A stretch of DNA of 29,675 nt, taken from the NCBI RefSeq assembly GCF_938017705.1, contig NZ_CALIIS010000143.1, positions 1-29,675 of the forward strand, written 5' to 3'. A program made the position numbers and the translations under genes. The stretch's first letter is position 1. Each line of letters opens with the position of its first letter. This DNA is from an uncultured Campylobacter sp. (GTDB lineage: Bacteria; Campylobacterota; Campylobacteria; Campylobacterales; Campylobacteraceae). Shown one piece after another: positions 1 through 8,149 of this stretch. The notes below the pieces were generated by a model that did no database searches, was not told the origin of the DNA, and saw only the letters and a program-made list of their open reading frames with translations.

Positions 1-393
1 GTCCACGGCAAATATTACGGTACTTCGCTAAAAGCCGCTACGAGCGAGCTTGAGCGGGGTAAGATCGTGATTTTTGACATCGATGTGCAAGGATATGAGA
101 TCGTGCGTAGCAAAGTGCCTAAAAGCGAGCTTACTAGTGTATTTATTACTACGCCGAGCTTGTCGGAGCTTAGAGATAGGTTGCGCGCTCGCGGTGATAA
201 TGATCCCGCCGATATTGCTTTACGCTTGCAAAACGCGCAAGAGGAGATGGAGCGCCTAGGTGAGTATGATTATTTCATAATAAACGACCGCCTGGAAGCG
301 GCGTATGAAAATTTAAGATCAATCTATAAAACTATCAAATTAGAAACGGCGAGCCGCGACATAGGCAAGCTAATCGAAATTTGGAAAATTTAA
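1..393 (+). CDS. gmk: Guanylate kinase, C-terminal part (5' end outside window)
   Basis: The reading frame is open from base 1, so the gene begins upstream; about 130 residues are visible. Guanylate kinase phosphorylates GMP to GDP with ATP in the cytosol, supplying GTP and dGTP precursors. The visible part starts with HGKYYGT, matching the GMP-binding segment, followed by the core strand VIFDIDVQG, which in the family is usually (V/I)LDIDxQG. A lid-type segment (RLRARGDNDPADIALRLQNAQEEM) and the C-terminal helix with YDYFIIND follow. The P-loop is missing only because it lies off the window. tatA follows after 10 bases, so co-transcription is likely. The order gmk-tatA-argS is the one I recall from C. 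jejuni. Confidence 0.95.
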   Translation, partial: VHGKYYGTSLKAATSELERGKIVIFDIDVQGYEIVRSKVPKSELTSVFITTPSLSELRDRLRARGDNDPADIALRLQNAQEEMERLGEYDYFIINDRLEAAYENLRSIYKTIKLETASRDIGKLIEIWKI

Positions 394-403
394 AGGAGAA
401 AAA

Positions 404-613
404 ATGGGCGTAAGCGTTCAACAACTGCTAATTATCTTAGCGATTATCGTGTTACTTTTCGGAGCTAAAAAAATCCCCGAGCTTGCAAAGGGCGTGGGCA
501 AGGGTATAAAGACCTTCAAAAAAGAGATGGAGGACGATACGCCTGAAAAGGTCGAGAAAAAGGCCGAGGAAGAGATCAAAGACGCCGAAATTAGCGACAA
601 TAAAAAGGCGTAA
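404..613 (+). CDS. tatA: Twin-arginine translocase subunit TatA/E
   Basis: This 69-residue inner-membrane protein forms the pore-type component of the Tat pathway, which exports folded proteins with twin-arginine signals, including many redox enzymes. Residues about 6-21 are a single hydrophobic helix. FGAKKIPELAKGVGKGIKTFKKEM follows, which is the conserved hinge and amphipathic helix of TatA, and then a charged Lys/Glu-rich tail. The length is slightly short but normal for epsilonproteobacteria. The start is an ATG with a strong AAAGGAG site just upstream. The gene lies 10 bases after gmk and 5 bases before argS, so it is probably mid-operon. TatB would look similar, but the FGxxKxPELxxxxGK pattern and short tail favour TatA. 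Confidence 0.94.
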   Translation: MGVSVQQLLIILAIIVLLFGAKKIPELAKGVGKGIKTFKKEMEDDTPEKVEKKAEEEIKDAEISDNKKA

Positions 614-618
614 GGGAT

Positions 619-2412
619 TTGAAAAATTTAGTCTTAAACGAAATTTTTAAAATTTTATCTCGCAAAGTCGTTTTAGAAAGATCCAAAGATAAAAGCTTGG
701 CTCATTACGCCTCGCCCGAGGCTTTTGCGTTGGCTAGAGAGCTGCGAAAGGCGCCTAAGCTCATCGCTGAGGAGCTTGCGGCTAAATTTAAAGATAGCGA
801 AATTCTAAGTGCCACGGCGGTTAACGGCTATCTAAATTTTCATATAAAGCCCGCCGTGTTGGGCATTCTTGCTGAAAATGCTCTTAGCCTGGGCGGCGAT
901 TTTGCGAAAAACGACGCGAAGCTCGGAGCTGGAATTTTATCGGCTTCGAAAAAGCTTTGCGCGAGTGAGCCTGCTTGCAAAGACTCCGCTGCGAATCTGG
1001 CTGCGAGCGGCAATGACACCGCCAAAGCGCAGAATTCCGACACGCAAAATTTTATTTCGCAGAATTCCGAAGCGGCGTCAAATTCCGTTGCTGTGCCAAA
1101 ATGCGATGAGGCGCAGAATTTCGCCATTATGCCGCAAAAAATTCTGCTTGAATACATCAGCGCCAATCCGACCGGTCCGCTTCATATCGGGCACGTGCGC
1201 GGCGCCGTTTACGGCGATACGTTCGCGCGCATCGGAGGCTATCTGGGGCACCGCGTCGATACCGAGTATTATATCAACGACGCGGGCAATCAGATCGAGC
1301 TTTTGGGCACTTCGATCGCGCTTCGTGCGCGCGAGCTCGCGGGCGAGGACGTGAGCTATCCCGAGAAATACTACCGCGGGGAGTATATCGACGAGATCAT
1401 CCCTCTTGCGCGCGCCCAATTTGGCGATGAAATTTTCCGCGACGAATCGCGCGTTTTGATCCTTGCGGAGTTTGCTAAAGACGAAGTGCTAAAGATCATC
1501 CAAAAAGATCTCGCAGACGCGGGCATTCATATCCAAAACTGGGCTAGCGAAAAGAGCCTCTACGGCGAGCTTGAGCCAACGATTAGGAAGCTTGAACGCA
1601 GCGGCAAGATGTATGAGCAGGAGGGTAAAATTTGGATCCGCTCATCGCAGCTCGGCGACGAAAAGGATCGCGTCGTCATCCGCGAGGATGCGCGCCCGAC
1701 CTATCTCGCGGGCGACATCGTCTATCACAACAACAAATTTGAGCGCGGATATGAGCGCTGCATCAACATCTGGGGCGCCGATCACCACGGCTACATAGCG
1801 CGCTTAAAGGCCGCCGTGCATTTTCTGGGCTATGACGAAAGCAGGCTCGAGATCATCCTAATGCAGATGGTAAATTTGCTCAAAGACGGGCAGACCTATA
1901 AGATGAGCAAGCGCGCGGGCAATGCGATCTTGATGAGCGACGTGCTCGCTGCGATCGGCAGAGACGCGATGCGATTTATCTTCATCAGCAAAAAGGGCGA
2001 GACGCCGCTTGAGTTCGACGTGGACGAGCTCGCGCGCGAGGACAGCAGCAATCCGATCTTCTACATCAACTACGCTCACGCGCGGGTCAATCAAATTTTT
2101 ACCAAAGCGGGCAAGCGCGAGGCGGACGTCCTAGGCGCGGACTTCGGCACGCTGGATGAAGCGGGGCTCAGTCTAGCTTTTGCGGCGCTTGGCTTGAATG
2201 AAATTTTAAACGACGCTTTTAATTCGCGCGGCTTGCAGAAGCTGCCCGATTTCCTAAAGGCGCTCGCGGCGGACTTTCACAAATACTACAACGAAAACCG
2301 CGTCGTAGGCAGCGAGAACGAGGACGCGAAGCTCAAGCTGTTCGCGCTCGTGGCGCTTAGTATCCGCACGGCGTTTGCTCTGATGGGCCTAAACGCGAAA
2401 GAAAAAATGTAG
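619..2412 (+). CDS. argS: Arginyl-tRNA synthetase with an extra internal segment
   Basis: This class I synthetase charges tRNA-Arg with arginine in the cytosol. Residues 1-95 form the N-terminal Add1 domain. The HIGH signature is at 189-192 in SANPTGPLHIGH, the KMSK signature at 428-431, and the C-terminal DALR anticodon-binding domain ends in the family-typical SIRTAFALMG. The protein is 597 residues, while the C. jejuni enzyme is about 530. The excess lies at about residues 101-173, between Add1 and the catalytic core, and is a low-complexity Ala/Ser/Asn stretch (listed separately). The start is TTG, five bases after the tatA stop and aligned with the C. jejuni N-terminus; AAGGG precedes it closely. 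Catalytic motifs are intact, so the enzyme should be functional. Confidence 0.95.
   Translation: MKNLVLNEIFKILSRKVVLERSKDKSLAHYASPEAFALARELRKAPKLIAEELAAKFKDSEILSATAVNGYLNFHIKPAVLGILAENALSLGGDFAKNDAKLGAGILSASKKLCASEPACKDSAANLAASGNDTAKAQNSDTQNFISQNSEAASNSVAVPKCDEAQNFAIMPQKILLEYISANPTGPLHIGHVRGAVYGDTFARIGGYLGHRVDTEYYINDAGNQIELLGTSIALRARELAGEDVSYPEKYYRGEYIDEIIPLARAQFGDEIFRDESRVLILAEFAKDEVLKIIQKDLADAGIHIQNWASEKSLYGELEPTIRKLERSGKMYEQEGKIWIRSSQLGDEKDRVVIREDARPTYLAGDIVYHNNKFERGYERCINIWGADHHGYIARLKAAVHFLGYDESRLEIILMQMVNLLKDGQTYKMSKRAGNAILMSDVLAAIGRDAMRFIFISKKGETPLEFDVDELAREDSSNPIFYINYAHARVNQIFTKAGKREADVLGADFGTLDEAGLSLAFAALGLNEILNDAFNSRGLQKLPDFLKALAADFHKYYNENRVVGSENEDAKLKLFALVALSIRTAFALMGLNAKEKM
919..1137 (+). 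other. In-frame low-complexity insert within argS, rich in RAATTY
   Basis: This encodes about residues 101-173 of ArgS, a segment I cannot match to any normal ArgS domain. It contains about six RAATTY hexamers in roughly 220 bases, most read with AAT as a codon, giving QNS, QNF, QNS, SNS and QNF. The rest is Ala, Ser, Asp and Lys with three cysteines. It ends just before the first catalytic strand (ILLEYISANPTGP). Confidence 0.8.
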
Positions 2413-2426
2413 CCGCACAGGCTACA
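2408..2426 (+). terminator. Short hairpin across the argS stop codon
   Basis: TGTAGCC, a GCACA loop and GGCTACA form a perfect 7-bp stem that includes the argS TAG. It is preceded by a run of A but followed only by TTCG, without a proper T tract. It may be a weak terminator or mRNA 3' end stabiliser. Confidence 0.35.
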
Positions 2427-2911
2427 TTCGCGCCGATAGCTTAAATCTCACGAACGAAATTTATGATTTAAATACAAAGCGAAATTTTTCGGCGGGATTT
2501 CTGCTGCGAAATTTTATGTTTTGCTCTTTGCTTCTGGCTTCGCCGCAAAATTTTACGGCGGAATTTGGGATGAAATTTTACCGCGAAATTTGACTTAAAA
2601 TTCTATCGCTATGAAATTTTAAAGCTAGTTCTAAATTTACGGCTCGTAAAATTTCAATTTTAGAATTTTGCGAGCGATTTCGAGGTATTGCTGCGGCACC
2701 TGGCGCGGTTCGTAAATTTAAAATTTGGCTGCAAATTTACCGCTTGCAAAATTTTGAAATTTTAAAATTTTACGACGTGGAAACTCTAAGCAAAATTTTT
2801 AAAGTAGAGCTTTAAGGCGGCAAAATTTCATCTGCAAAATTTACTCGGGCGGGATTTGCCTGCAAGACCGCCCCTTAAGCCCCGCGGCACATCGCTGCAA
2901 AAAGGATAGAT
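2413..2911. repeat. Gene-free stretch packed with RAATTY / AAATTTTAC motifs
   Basis: No convincing gene lies in these 499 bases. I count about 21 RAATTY hexamers between 2456 and 2840, often extended as AAATTTTAC with GC-rich spacers of 10-30 bases. The part 2593-2673 is repeated at 4000-4078 on the other side of the next gene. Any promoter for the Sel1-like gene must lie near the end, where I see no clear -10. Confidence 0.75.
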
Positions 2912-3694
2912 ATGAGAAAGATCATCGACATAACGGCACTTTCTATCGCCGTTTGCATCTTGGTTATGGTGCTTTTTTGGCCGTCGCCCGTTTTATCGTT
3001 TAAATGCTACCGCGGCGATGGCATGGGCTGCGCGCAGCTGGGGCGCGACAAGCTCTCCCGCGGAGATTACGACGGCGCCAAGCCCGCTCTTGCCAAGGCT
3101 TGCGAGGCGGGCGAGAAAGATAGCTGTTTTGATTTGGGGGCCCTATACGACGGCGAGGGCAATGCGACGCAAGCGGGCTTATTTTATGACACAGCCTGCG
3201 ATAAAAATGTCGCCGTAGCCTGCCACAAGCTAGGCAACCTATATCAGCGAGGGCGCCTGAGTAGGGACTTCGTTGCCGCCGCGCAGCGCTACGCCAAGGC
3301 CTGCGATTTGGGCTATGCCAAAAGCTGTCACAATGCGGGCGTAGTCTATTACACGGGCGGTTTCGGGCTTGCGGCGGATCAGGCAAAGGCGGTGAGCTTT
3401 TTCGAGCGAGGCTGTGACGGCGGGCTAGTGGATAGCTGCTATAACGCCGGCGTTGCGTATGATAAGGGTCTCGGCGCGCCGCAGGATCGCGACAAGGCGG
3501 AGAAGCTTTACACTAAATCCTGCGAGCTGGGCTACGGCGATGCCTGCAATAATTTAGGCTATTTGTATGTGAGCAAGGGGGATCTGCGCGGATTTTCCAA
3601 GGGGCTTGGATGGGTCAAAAAGGGCTGCGACGCGGGCAATAAAAAATCCTGCCAGCTCTACGAATTCATGAAAAACGAAATTTTAAAGAAGTAG
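2912..3694 (+). CDS. Sel1-like repeat, cysteine-rich (Hcp-type) membrane-anchored or exported protein
   Basis: The protein has 260 residues. Residues 7-30 are hydrophobic (ALSIAVCILVMVLFWPSPVLS), a signal anchor or signal peptide. The rest is a tandem series of Sel1-type alpha/alpha repeats of about 36 residues. Seven Cys pairs are all spaced C-x7-C (for example CEAGEKDSC, CDLGYAKSC, CELGYGDAC). This spacing is characteristic of the Helicobacter cysteine-rich proteins (Hcp), where each pair forms a disulfide in the periplasm or outside the cell. Function is unknown; Hcp proteins have been linked to beta-lactam or peptidoglycan binding and to host immune responses. A paralogue lies at 17029-17715. 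The start is an ATG with AAAGGA upstream. The gene stands alone between two related non-coding repeats. Confidence 0.85.
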   Translation: MRKIIDITALSIAVCILVMVLFWPSPVLSFKCYRGDGMGCAQLGRDKLSRGDYDGAKPALAKACEAGEKDSCFDLGALYDGEGNATQAGLFYDTACDKNVAVACHKLGNLYQRGRLSRDFVAAAQRYAKACDLGYAKSCHNAGVVYYTGGFGLAADQAKAVSFFERGCDGGLVDSCYNAGVAYDKGLGAPQDRDKAEKLYTKSCELGYGDACNNLGYLYVSKGDLRGFSKGLGWVKKGCDAGNKKSCQLYEFMKNEILKK

Positions 3695-4175
3695 GCGCTT
3701 GGTAGCCCAGCACGCGTTTGCCGATTTGCACTGCCTGCCGTGCACGCCGCCTGTTTTGTATTGCTCGCCGTGCACCGTCTGTCGTATGGCGTCTGTTGTG
3801 CTACCTGCCTTGCACCGTCTATCTACGCTACTCGTCGCGCGGTATCAGTTTTTTCGATGGGCTTTGTCTGCGATATTGCTGCGGCGGATTTGGAGCTTTT
3901 ACGGCACGTGGAATTTCGCCGCGATTTTGCGACATGCGAAATTCGGCAAGGTCCAGATAGCCCGCACATATGGCTTGCTAAATTTAGCGGCAGAGTTTTA
4001 CTTAGAATTCTATCGCTATGAAATTTTAAGGCTTAGTTCTAAATTTAGTGCTTGTAGAGGTTCAACTTTAAAATTTTACGGACAGTGCTGCGAGCAAGGC
4101 AAATTTTAGATTTTAAAATTTTACGGCGCGGAATTTAGCGCGGAAGCAAAGCGCGAAGCTGTTTGAGGAGGCAAA
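3695..4175. repeat. Gene-poor stretch with RAATTY motifs and a second copy of an intergenic repeat
   Basis: About 10 RAATTY hexamers lie between 3909 and 4140. Bases 4000-4078 repeat 2593-2673, with the first 48 bases about 94 percent identical. The beginning (3738-3825) carries short irregular copies of TGCACCGTCT. A 136-codon open frame crosses the region, but its sequence is what the repeats would encode by chance, so I do not call it a gene. Confidence 0.65.
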
Positions 4176-4604
4176 TTGGAATATGAGATCACGGGCGAGG
4201 TTCGAAATCTCCGCGTCCACGCTGCAAGAGGAAATAGCAAAATTTGGGTATTTTTCGAGATAGACGGCGTGAAACTGCGCGGCGAGTTTAACGATATCCC
4301 CGTAGAGGAGGGCGAGCTTGCGCGCGCGTATTTCATCCGCGGAGGATATGCGGGCAGCTACGTGATCACTCGAGTTCAGGTAGCGCGCAAACCAAGCCTC
4401 TTGCGCCGCAAGCTGGGGATCGCGACCGCCGTGTGCACGCTTGGCTTCGGCACGGCGCTGTGGATTGTGGGCTTTGGGATTTTAAATGTCGGCGGGAGGG
4501 GCTCGCTAATTAATTTTGTCTGTATTGCCGCGGCAGGATTTGGGGTGCTAAAAGAGGGCGCGGGCAATCTTAAAATGTGGCTAAATCAGCGCACGTCCGA
4601 GTAG
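4176..4604 (+). CDS. Small membrane protein of unknown function
   Basis: This 142-residue protein is not recognised. The N-terminal 70 residues (EITGEVRNLRVHAARGNSKIWVFFEIDGVKLRGEFNDIP...) look like a small beta-rich soluble domain, possibly OB-like, ending near YVITRVQVA. Two hydrophobic segments follow at about 82-104 and 108-126, and the tail is short and polar. The start is TTG at 4176 behind a very good GAGGAGG site, which argues that it is truly translated. The next gene is also a small-start, TTG-initiated membrane protein 144 bases on, but a separate promoter-like TAAAAT lies between them. Confidence 0.65.
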   Translation: MEYEITGEVRNLRVHAARGNSKIWVFFEIDGVKLRGEFNDIPVEEGELARAYFIRGGYAGSYVITRVQVARKPSLLRRKLGIATAVCTLGFGTALWIVGFGILNVGGRGSLINFVCIAAAGFGVLKEGAGNLKMWLNQRTSE

Positions 4605-4694
4605 ATCGCCGCCGCGACGTAAATTTTATAGACTTATAAATTCGCCGAATAAAATTTACTCACGCCCGCCGTATCTTTGCGGCGTAAATTTTGC

Positions 4695-4700
4695 TAAAAT
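4695..4700 (+). promoter_or_regulatory. Probable -10 box for the DUF3137-like gene
   Basis: The context is TTTTGC-TAAAAT-TCGC, an extended -10 of the kind common in Campylobacter, 48 bases before the TTG start at 4749. No clear -35 is visible, which is normal in this group. Confidence 0.45.
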
Positions 4701-4748
4701 TCGCTCCAGGCGCGAAATCCGCTGCGTAAATTTAGAAAAAGGCAAAAT

Positions 4749-5705
4749 TTGAACATAAACGAAGCAATAGTTGCCACCGCCAAAAAGCAAAAAGAGTGCC
4801 GGCTAGCATTTATAAAGTATCTGTTTTTGGGAATTTTATTTATAATAGCGCTGCCCGTAGGCGGCGGATTTGCCGTAGGGCATCTTTTTGAAAATCGCCT
4901 TGCACCGCTATTTTTCATCATTATCTATATTCCGTTTTTTCAAGCCGCGCTAATGGCTAACGCGAGCCGAGTGACCAGCGAGCTGGGGGATTATAAAGCG
5001 TTTTATAAAGATGTCTTCGTCCGTGCCGCCATCCGCGAGGTTGATTCAAATTTTAGCTACGATCCGTTTGCCGGCATCAGCCGTAAAGAATTTCGCAAAA
5101 TCGGCATCTATTCGCCCGATGAGTTTCGCGCCGAAGACCAAATCAGCGGCATTTATAAAGGCGTCAAATTTAACCTCAGCGAAGCGATCGATATCCCAAA
5201 CGGCGCGACGCTGGAAATCGGCGACTCAGCGGCGTTAAATTTGCTATCCGCGATAATTTTTGCATGGGAGGCCATGAAGGATATGCAGGCGTTCAGCGGC
5301 TCGGTCTTGGTCTGCGAGTTCTACAAGAAATTTAGCGGGCAAACTATAGTCGCGAGCCGCACGCTAAACACCAGATTTTTAGGCGAAAAAGAGCAGATGG
5401 ACGACGTGTTTTTTAGTAAAGAATTTCGGGTCTTTGCGGACGATAAGGTTGAGGCGAGGTATCTTTTGACGCCCGCGTTTATGGAGCGCCTGCGAGAGCT
5501 AAAGGAAAAATTCGCGGGGAAAATGGGGCTGAGCGCGGCGTTTATGGACGATAAGCTTTATCTATTTTTAAACGGAGTGAAAAATAAATTTGAGACGACG
5601 CTTTTTTCGCCGCCGCCGAGCTTAGGGGACGCCGCTGAAATTAAAAAGGAAATTTCAGAGCTTTTATCTATCATAGACGAGCTAAATTTGAACTCGGATA
5701 TTTAA
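4749..5705 (+). CDS. DUF3137-like membrane protein
   Basis: This 318-residue protein has two adjacent transmembrane segments at about 23-46 and 52-70 and a long cytosolic domain. The pattern of ISGIYKGVKFNLSEA, then VLVCEFYKKFSGQTIVASR, then the run EFRVFADDKVEARYLLTPAFMERL is what I remember for the DUF3137 family, whose function is unknown. The start is TTG with AAAAAGG about 8 bases upstream; there is no better ATG before the conserved hydrophobic part. The C-terminus (EISELLSIIDELNLNSDI) is an amphipathic helix. The family call is from memory and would need a profile search. Confidence 0.7.
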   Translation: MNINEAIVATAKKQKECRLAFIKYLFLGILFIIALPVGGGFAVGHLFENRLAPLFFIIIYIPFFQAALMANASRVTSELGDYKAFYKDVFVRAAIREVDSNFSYDPFAGISRKEFRKIGIYSPDEFRAEDQISGIYKGVKFNLSEAIDIPNGATLEIGDSAALNLLSAIIFAWEAMKDMQAFSGSVLVCEFYKKFSGQTIVASRTLNTRFLGEKEQMDDVFFSKEFRVFADDKVEARYLLTPAFMERLRELKEKFAGKMGLSAAFMDDKLYLFLNGVKNKFETTLFSPPPSLGDAAEIKKEISELLSIIDELNLNSDI

Positions 5706-5810
5706 GCGGGGCGGCGATTTTGGCTGATTAACGCGCGTCGCTATTTATCGGTTAAAATTTACTTGCGTTGCAGCTAGTCGCCGTTATTCTCCGCTGCCGA
5801 CCGAGATCCG

Positions 5811-6080
5811 CTACGGCTTGGATCGCTCATTTTCGCTACCGACCGGGGCGCGTTTAAGTAGCTCCTGTTCGCGAGCGAATAATCTGCAAAATTTCTCCCA
5901 GTCGTACAGATAGACGAGCCTGTGCTCTTTGCGGCTTTCGTCTATGTATATGCCCTGCGTCGAGCCAAGACTCATCTTTTGCCAGTAGCCGAAAAACGGC
6001 AATGCCTCGATGTCCTCTTGCAGCACGCCGAACATCCCGTCGTTATCGTAAATTTTTAGATCGTAGTAGGTCCTTTTCAT
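5811..6080 (-). CDS. Small hypothetical protein
   Basis: This 89-residue soluble protein is not recognised. It begins MKRTYYDLKIYDNDGMFGVLQEDIEALPFFGYW and is rich in aromatic residues and acidic patches, with no membrane segment. A reasonable AAAGG site precedes the ATG. It lies downstream of the DUF4299-like gene on the same strand, separated by a RAATTY-dense gap. The composition resembles small immunity or adaptor proteins, but nothing specific supports that. Confidence 0.5.
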   Translation of the reverse strand: MKRTYYDLKIYDNDGMFGVLQEDIEALPFFGYWQKMSLGSTQGIYIDESRKEHRLVYLYDWEKFCRLFAREQELLKRAPVGSENERSKP

Positions 6081-6264
6081 TTTAACCTTTCTAAATTTTA
6101 CCGCGACGGAATTTTATCGTGGTGGAATTTCTAAATTTGCATTGCGATAAAATTCCGTCTTTTAGAATTTTGTGCGCTGCGAAATTTACTGCGAATTCCG
6201 CGTCTTTAAATTTTGCGGCGTCAATCCTCGATAAAATTCTGTAGAATTTCACCGCAAGTAAAAT
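6081..6264. repeat. Dense RAATTY cluster between two minus-strand genes
   Basis: I count 12 RAATTY hexamers in 184 bases, the densest cluster in the window. Examples are GGAATTTTATCG, GATAAAATTCCG, GCGAATTCCGCG and GTAAAATTTAG. The expected number at random is about 0.2. Confidence 0.75.
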
Positions 6265-7194
6265 TTAGCCCGCCAGCGCCTTTAGCTGCTCGGCGCTTAG
6301 CCCGTCAACCAAAATATAGCTCGCATCGATGAAGCGGTAGTTTTGCTTCGGCAGCTGCGCGATAAACTCGCCATATTCCAGCTCGGCGATGGCGCGGTAG
6401 TTACCGGCGTCGTTTTCGTCTCCCTCGATGCCTATGAGCGCGATCTGCCAGCGCGCGACGTCGCTATTTTTTAGCATCTCCGCGTTTTGCCACTCCACAA
6501 ACGGCTTGTAGGGCAGGATAGTGGGCAGGTTTTGCGTGAGCGCGTATGAGCCCATTATCGTACCGTCATCTCCATTTCGGTAGAACCTCTGATGCGCGCT
6601 GTAAGCGTCGAGATATTGCACTTCGGTCAGCCGCTTACTAAACTCGGCGGCGGGGTTGTATGAGGCTAAAATTTCATCCATCATCGCGCGGTTTATCGCA
6701 AAAGGCCTCTGCACCCCGTAGCAAAAATTTACCTCCGTATCGCCGCTTAAGTGCTGATCTATCGAATGTAGCCCCGCCGATATATAGCGCTCGTAGTCGA
6801 ATTGCTCTATCCTGTCGTGAGTGTAAATTTCGCTGTTTTCATCCGTGATCTCGCTTTCTAGCTGCTTAGATAGCGCCTGCAGATACGAGATCGTCAAAAC
6901 CCAATCAAAGATCGTCGCGGGCGTATTTACGCGCATGGCGTAGCTTTGCTGATCCTCGTCGTAGCTAAGTTCCATTCCGCGCCCGCTCTTGCCCCGCACG
7001 CCCAAAATCAAACACTCATACTCGCTCAAAAGCGATTTTAAAAACGCCCTCTCGTCAAAGTCCTCGGCGCTCTCGTCTATGCCAAACACCGATAGATCGG
7101 GCAGCAGATCCAATGCCTTGCTAACGCTCATGGCGTCCGAATACCCCATAAATAGCGGTCGCTTTTTATTTTTAACGCGGAATTCTACGCTCAT
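6265..7194 (-). CDS. DUF4299-like cytosolic protein
   Basis: The protein has 309 residues from the ATG at 7194. An open frame extends 40 codons further upstream, but the start chosen here has a strong AAAGGAG site and gives the natural N-terminus MSVEFRVKNKKRPLFMG. No membrane segment or signal peptide is visible. The stretch GRGMELSYDEDQQSYAMRVN with the following helix, and the central FDYERYISAGLHSID, resemble what I recall of the DUF4299 family, which has no known function. A promoter-like TATAAT lies just upstream at 7222-7227 within a module shared with the DUF1963 gene. The neighbours (SUKH, DUF1963) suggest an immunity or self-protection neighbourhood, which is inference only. Confidence 0.6.
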   Translation of the reverse strand: MSVEFRVKNKKRPLFMGYSDAMSVSKALDLLPDLSVFGIDESAEDFDERAFLKSLLSEYECLILGVRGKSGRGMELSYDEDQQSYAMRVNTPATIFDWVLTISYLQALSKQLESEITDENSEIYTHDRIEQFDYERYISAGLHSIDQHLSGDTEVNFCYGVQRPFAINRAMMDEILASYNPAAEFSKRLTEVQYLDAYSAHQRFYRNGDDGTIMGSYALTQNLPTILPYKPFVEWQNAEMLKNSDVARWQIALIGIEGDENDAGNYRAIAELEYGEFIAQLPKQNYRFIDASYILVDGLSAEQLKALAG

Positions 7195-7221
7195 CGTTTT
7201 CTCCTTTGCTAAATTAGCAAA

Positions 7222-7227
7222 ATTATA
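7222..7227 (-). promoter_or_regulatory. -10 box upstream of the DUF4299-like gene
   Basis: The minus strand reads TTTCGC-TATAAT-TTTGC, a perfect -10 hexamer, 28 bases before the ATG. It sits in a 43-base block (7221-7263) that recurs at 9241-9283. Confidence 0.6.
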
Positions 7228-7339
7228 GCGAAATTTTACCCGCCGCGGAGAGCTAAATTTGCGCTCGCAAGCCCGCGCTGACGATTGCACGAATGCGCGC
7301 CGCAGCCCGCACAAAACTACGCTATTAATCGCAAAAAGC

Positions 7340-8149
7340 TTACGCGTCGATCACCTTTTTTAGGCTCTGTGCGCACAAGTCCGCGTCCTTTAGCTCGCGC
7401 AAAATTTCGCCTATCAGCTCCTCTTTGAAAACGTCAAGTATCATCGCGCCCGCGTCCAGCTCAGCATAGCGCAGGGCGGGCTCGCTGAAGTTTTTAAGCT
7501 CCTTAAAACGCCGCTCGCCCCGCCTGGCAAATCCGAGCCGAACCTCGTTCGGGCTAAGGCTCAGCATGCCGCCCTCGCGAGCGAAATTATACACGCTAAA
7601 GCCGTAAAGCTGCGGATCGGCGGCTCTTGCGCGCACGCCCAAAATTTCCTCCAGCCGCGCCTTCGTGCCGTCTAGATCGAGCCCCGTTTGCAGCGCGATC
7701 TTGCCGCCCGTGTCGAGCCGCAAAAGCGCTAAAAACGAAGCGAAGTCCTGTGCGATGATACTTTGCTCGTCGCACTCGATGTCGATATAGGCGACCGCAG
7801 GCTGTTCGCTGGCGCGGTAGTCCAGGCACAGATACCAGTGGCCGTCGCCGCTGAAGGGCACCAGCCCGTCAAGCTCAAAGCTCACGCACTCGCGCTCCTC
7901 GCCCCAGCTAAAGCGCGTAAGCGACGGATGCGCCTCGCCGATGCCGCTGACGGCGTCCAGCGGGTAGCCCTCTAGCTCGTAGCGCAGGTAGCCGCCGTTT
8001 TGCACGCCCAGCATCATGGCGAGCTCGCGCGGCAGGGCGTGTCCTAGCTCCTCTTCCGCGGCTCGCAGCGCCTCGGGCGTGAGCGGTTCTTGCAGATATG
8101 GCAGGTAGATCGGCCTGCGCCAGATGTTTGCAAGCTCGTTTGCGTTCAT
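7340..8149 (-). CDS. SMI1/KNR4 (SUKH) family protein, probable immunity protein
   Basis: This is a 269-residue cytosolic protein. The N-terminal half has the SUKH pattern: LTPEALRAAEEELGHALPRELAMMLGVQNGG at about residues 22-53 (helix, then LPxxL, then NGG), followed by the beta-sheet with VPFSGDGHWYLCLDYR and AYIDIECDEQSIIAQDFASFLALL. SUKH proteins are best known as immunity proteins against contact-dependent or secreted nuclease toxins. The C-terminal 100 residues are less familiar. The start is an ATG with AAAGGAG. No toxin gene is adjacent in the window, so this may be an orphan immunity gene. Confidence 0.8.
   Translation of the reverse strand: MNANELANIWRRPIYLPYLQEPLTPEALRAAEEELGHALPRELAMMLGVQNGGYLRYELEGYPLDAVSGIGEAHPSLTRFSWGEERECVSFELDGLVPFSGDGHWYLCLDYRASEQPAVAYIDIECDEQSIIAQDFASFLALLRLDTGGKIALQTGLDLDGTKARLEEILGVRARAADPQLYGFSVYNFAREGGMLSLSPNEVRLGFARRGERRFKELKNFSEPALRYAELDAGAMILDVFKEELIGEILRELKDADLCAQSLKKVIDA

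Noticed and set aside
3699..4109. Open frame of 136 codons downstream of the first Sel1/Hcp gene
   Set aside because: It starts at a TTG without a ribosome binding site, has no family resemblance, and its second half is only the translation of the RAATTY-type repeat shared with 2593-2673. The first half is built from short TGCACCGTCT-like repeats.
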